The position numbers and the translations under genes were made by a program. DNA of 6,609 nucleotides from NCBI GenBank assembly GCA_035606235.1, contig DATNFU010000009.1, positions 1 through 6,609 on the forward strand, written 5' to 3'. The first letter of the stretch is position 1. Each line of letters opens with the position of its first letter. This stretch comes from 66-474 sp035606235 (GTDB taxonomy: Bacteria; Pseudomonadota; Gammaproteobacteria; Xanthomonadales; Rhodanobacteraceae). The notes under the pieces are model-generated. The model saw nothing but the letters and a program-made list of their open reading frames with translations, was not told where the DNA came from and made no database searches. Below are positions 4,471-6,609 of the stretch, one piece after another.

Positions 4471-6477
4471 ATGAAACTGTCCCGCGCGCTGGCTGCGTTG
4501 GTCCTGTGCGGCTGCGCTTTTGCGCTGAGCGCCGCACCGGTGTCTTTCGCCGATCTTGCCCGGCACTCGCAATACAAGGACGTCAAGATTTCGCCGGATG
4601 GCACGCACTTGGCCGCGACCTCCGTCTTGAAAAATGGGCAGACCGTGTTGACGCTGATTGATCTGGTCAACCACAAAGGCGCCAATATCAATCCGCGCCA
4701 AGACGAAGATGTGCTGGATTTCTGGTGGGTGTCGCCCAATCGTGTGCTCTATACCGAGGCCGAGCACGATGGCGGTTGGGACGCTCCCCTCGCGACCGGG
4801 GAGCTTTATGCGGTAAACGCCGATGGCGGCAGTGCCACCATGCTGTACGGCTACCGCAAGTCAGACATGCAAGCCGGTTCGCATATCCAGCGGGCCACTG
4901 CTGAGTACGGCAGTGCGCAGTATCTTTCGCGTATCCAGGGCGATGCCGATCATGTACTGGTGCAGATCACGGATTGGGAAGCATCCGGTTCGGCCGGGGC
5001 ATTCAGCGCGGTGTGGAAAATGGATGTGCGCGATGGTCGCAAAGTGAAGGTCGCCACGGCGCCCATACGTGAAGCCGATTATCTGGTCGATCACAAAGGC
5101 AATGTGTGGTTTGCATCGAGCGACGATCTGAACGGCGATCGCAAAATCTACATGCGAGCTGGCGGCACTGGCGATTGGGAACTGCTTTCACAGGCCAGCA
5201 GTGATCGTGAACGGCCGCTTGCGTTCAGCGCCGATGACAGCATGGTCTGGTTCACCTGTCACTCGTCCAGTGGCTTCGGCGTGTGCCGGTTCGATCCCGC
5301 GACGCGCAAGATGACCCAGGTCTGGAGCAATCCGGATGTCGAGATGAACGACCTGGCGCAAGGTCTGGCGAACGATTCGGTGATGGGCGTGCGCTTCGTG
5401 GATGGCCGGCCGGCATTGTCGGCTTTCGATGCGTCTTCTCCGGATGCGAAAGCGCTGATCGCATTGTTGCAACAATATCCGGGCGAAGACGTGCAGTTCG
5501 TCTCCGGCACCGACGACGGCAGCAAGGCGATTGCGCTGGTCGAGGCGGATGCCGATCCGGGCACATTCTTCCTCTATGATCGTGCCAGCTACAAATTCAC
5601 GCCGCTCCTGCAGCGCGCTTCCTGGATTGATCCGACCAGGATGGCCAGCAAGCAGCCGATTACGCTCAGCGCGCGTGACGGCCTGAAATTGCATGGCTAC
5701 ATCAGTTATCCGCCCGGGCAGGAAAACGCCAAACATCTGCCGATGGTGGTGTTCGTGCACGGTGGTCCCTTCGGTGAGCGCGACTACTGGGCCTACGACG
5801 ATTACGTGCAGGCCATGGCCACTCATGGCTATGCGGTTCTGCAGGTGAACTATCGCGGTTCCGGCGGCTATGGCTACAACTTCATCAAGGCCGGCTACAA
5901 GGAGTGGGGCGGCAAGATGCAGGACGACGTGACTGACGCCACCCGTTGGGCGATCGCGCAGGGCATCGCAGATCCAAACCGCATCTGCATTTACGGTGGC
6001 AGCTATGGTGGTTACGCAGCACTTGAAGGTGCGGTAAAGGAGCCCGACCTTTACAAATGCGCCATCGGCTATGTCGGCGTTTACGATCTGCGCCTGATGT
6101 ACACCGGCGGTAGTGACGCCATGCGCGACATCTATGGCAAGGATTTTCTGAAACGCACGGTTGGCACCGATGGCGATACGCTCGCACAGCATTCGCCGAT
6201 TTACCAGTTGAATAACCTGAAAGCGAAAGTGATGCTGATCGTCGGCGGCCGCGACACCCGCGTGCCGGAGGTGCAGGGGAAGACCCTGCACCAGGATCTG
6301 CTGATGCGCCACATCCCGCACGAATGGCTGTACAAGCCCGACGAATGGCATGGCTTCTACAATGAGGACAACATCGCCGAATTGTTGACCAAGGTGGATG
6401 CTTTCCTGCAAACCAATATCGGCTCCGACTCCGCTGGCACGACCGGCGCGTCCGCCAGCGCCGCCGGCGCACATTGA
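4471..6477 (+). CDS. Exported S9-family (prolyl oligopeptidase-like) serine peptidase
   Basis: This is a predicted secreted or periplasmic peptidase that cleaves short peptides, of the dipeptidyl/acylaminoacyl-peptidase group (MEROPS S9). The 668 residues start with a signal peptide: MKLSR, a hydrophobic core at 6-20, and likely cleavage after Ala21 or Ala22. A beta-propeller of about residues 30-400 follows, opening with ISPDGTHLAA, and then an alpha/beta-hydrolase domain. VHGGP is at 429-433 (oxyanion region). The nucleophile Ser511 is in GGSYGGY, Asp595 in GGRDTRVP and His627 in DEWHGFY, all with S9 spacing. The tail at 649-668 is rich in Ala, Ser, Gly and Thr. The ATG at 4471 is chosen over a GTG at 4447 because GAAGGGGAA precedes it and the signal peptide starts there. 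The signal core contains LCGC, so a lipoprotein is a minor alternative. Substrate is unknown. It is co-directional with rmlD, 66 bp downstream. Confidence 0.93.
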   Translation: MKLSRALAALVLCGCAFALSAAPVSFADLARHSQYKDVKISPDGTHLAATSVLKNGQTVLTLIDLVNHKGANINPRQDEDVLDFWWVSPNRVLYTEAEHDGGWDAPLATGELYAVNADGGSATMLYGYRKSDMQAGSHIQRATAEYGSAQYLSRIQGDADHVLVQITDWEASGSAGAFSAVWKMDVRDGRKVKVATAPIREADYLVDHKGNVWFASSDDLNGDRKIYMRAGGTGDWELLSQASSDRERPLAFSADDSMVWFTCHSSSGFGVCRFDPATRKMTQVWSNPDVEMNDLAQGLANDSVMGVRFVDGRPALSAFDASSPDAKALIALLQQYPGEDVQFVSGTDDGSKAIALVEADADPGTFFLYDRASYKFTPLLQRASWIDPTRMASKQPITLSARDGLKLHGYISYPPGQENAKHLPMVVFVHGGPFGERDYWAYDDYVQAMATHGYAVLQVNYRGSGGYGYNFIKAGYKEWGGKMQDDVTDATRWAIAQGIADPNRICIYGGSYGGYAALEGAVKEPDLYKCAIGYVGVYDLRLMYTGGSDAMRDIYGKDFLKRTVGTDGDTLAQHSPIYQLNNLKAKVMLIVGGRDTRVPEVQGKTLHQDLLMRHIPHEWLYKPDEWHGFYNEDNIAELLTKVDAFLQTNIGSDSAGTTGASASAAGAH

Positions 6478-6487
6478 GCGAAGCCAC

Positions 6488-6513
6488 GGTCGGCGCGCTT
6501 GCGCGCTCCGACC
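6488..6513 (+). terminator. Strong GC-rich hairpin after the S9 peptidase (possible terminator)
   Basis: An 11-bp stem with one C-T mismatch (GGTCGG-C-GCGC against GCGC-T-CCGACC) closes a TTGC loop, 10 bp after the stop codon. The position suits a transcription terminator, but there is no T-run, so it may only stabilise the mRNA end. Confidence 0.4.
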
Positions 6514-6555
6514 TCCGGGCTTACCGTTGCGATTCGCCCACATGGGGATGAGCCG

Positions 6556-6609
6556 ATGAATCGTCTGACTTTCGTATCGATGCTGGCGCTTGCGCCGGCG
6601 CTCGCCTTT
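6556..6609 (+). CDS. Start of an unidentified gene with an apparent signal peptide (cut by the edge)
   Basis: Eighteen codons are visible: MNRLTFVSMLALAPALAF. Arg3 followed by a hydrophobic Ala/Leu run looks like the beginning of a signal peptide, so the product is probably exported. GGGGA at 6544-6548 stands 7 bases before the ATG. An upstream ATG at 6542 opens only a 5-codon frame ending at 6559. It lies 78 bp after the peptidase stop on the same strand, with the hairpin at 6488-6513 between. Function cannot be told from this fragment. Confidence 0.55.
   Translation, partial: MNRLTFVSMLALAPALAF

Noticed and set aside
5188..6543. 451-codon minus-strand open frame opposite the S9 peptidase, with similar long frames opposite the rml genes (1093-1875, 1905-2783, 2774-3544, 3541-4767)
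   Set aside because: They lie antisense to genes with complete catalytic motifs and show no motif of their own. Long antisense frames are expected in GC-rich codon usage.
6542..6559. Five-codon upstream frame overlapping the last gene start
   Set aside because: Too short to call a leader peptide. Its ATG overlaps the purine run that serves as ribosome binding site for the ATG at 6556.
1..6609. CRISPR array, insertion sequence, tRNA or rRNA gene, defence system or prophage genes
   Set aside because: Looked for on both strands; no regularly spaced repeats, transposase, tRNA-like fold or phage gene is visible. The coding content is ordinary chromosomal.

Overview
The window (6,609 bp, GC-rich) looks like chromosomal DNA of a gammaproteobacterium, most likely of the Xanthomonadales (Xanthomonas/Lysobacter/Rhodanobacter relatives). 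The reasons are the dTDP-rhamnose gene order rmlB-rmlA-rmlC-rmlD, an RmlD that resembles Xanthomonas RmlD from memory, a type IV pilin behind a sigma-54 promoter, and a secreted S9-family peptidase. No database search was possible, so this placement is inference.

Left part (1-879). A complete type IV major-pilin-like gene runs leftwards (708 to 283) from a very good -24/-12 sigma-54 promoter (761-777). The 282 bp beyond its stop hold no convincing gene. They do hold a nested inverted repeat just after the pilin, a second good -24/-12 element on the same strand (123-139), and three tandem short hairpins (61-112). The second promoter points out of the left edge, so another sigma-54 dependent gene, perhaps a second pilin, probably starts just outside the window. 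The 171-bp gap between pilA and rmlB also holds a perfect 21-bp palindrome and a possible extended -10 promoter for the rml genes.

Middle (880-4404). rmlBACD is a compact four-gene operon on the + strand. All three junctions are 4-base ATGA stop/start overlaps. Together the enzymes turn glucose-1-phosphate and dTTP into dTDP-L-rhamnose: RmlA makes dTDP-glucose, RmlB dehydrates it to the 4-keto-6-deoxy sugar, RmlC epimerises that at C3 and C5, and RmlD reduces it. The product is the rhamnose donor for LPS O-antigen, exopolysaccharide or protein glycosylation. All catalytic motifs are present. RmlD is longer than usual because of an apparent insertion after its first helix.

Right part (4405-6609). 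After 66 bp comes an exported prolyl-oligopeptidase-family (S9) serine peptidase with a signal peptide, a beta-propeller and a complete Ser511-Asp595-His627 triad. A strong hairpin follows it. The first 18 codons of another gene, apparently starting with a signal peptide, run off the right edge. Overall this is a mostly ordinary housekeeping and surface-structure region. The most informative unexplained signals are the second sigma-54 promoter with its structured leader and the palindrome in the divergent pilA-rml gap.
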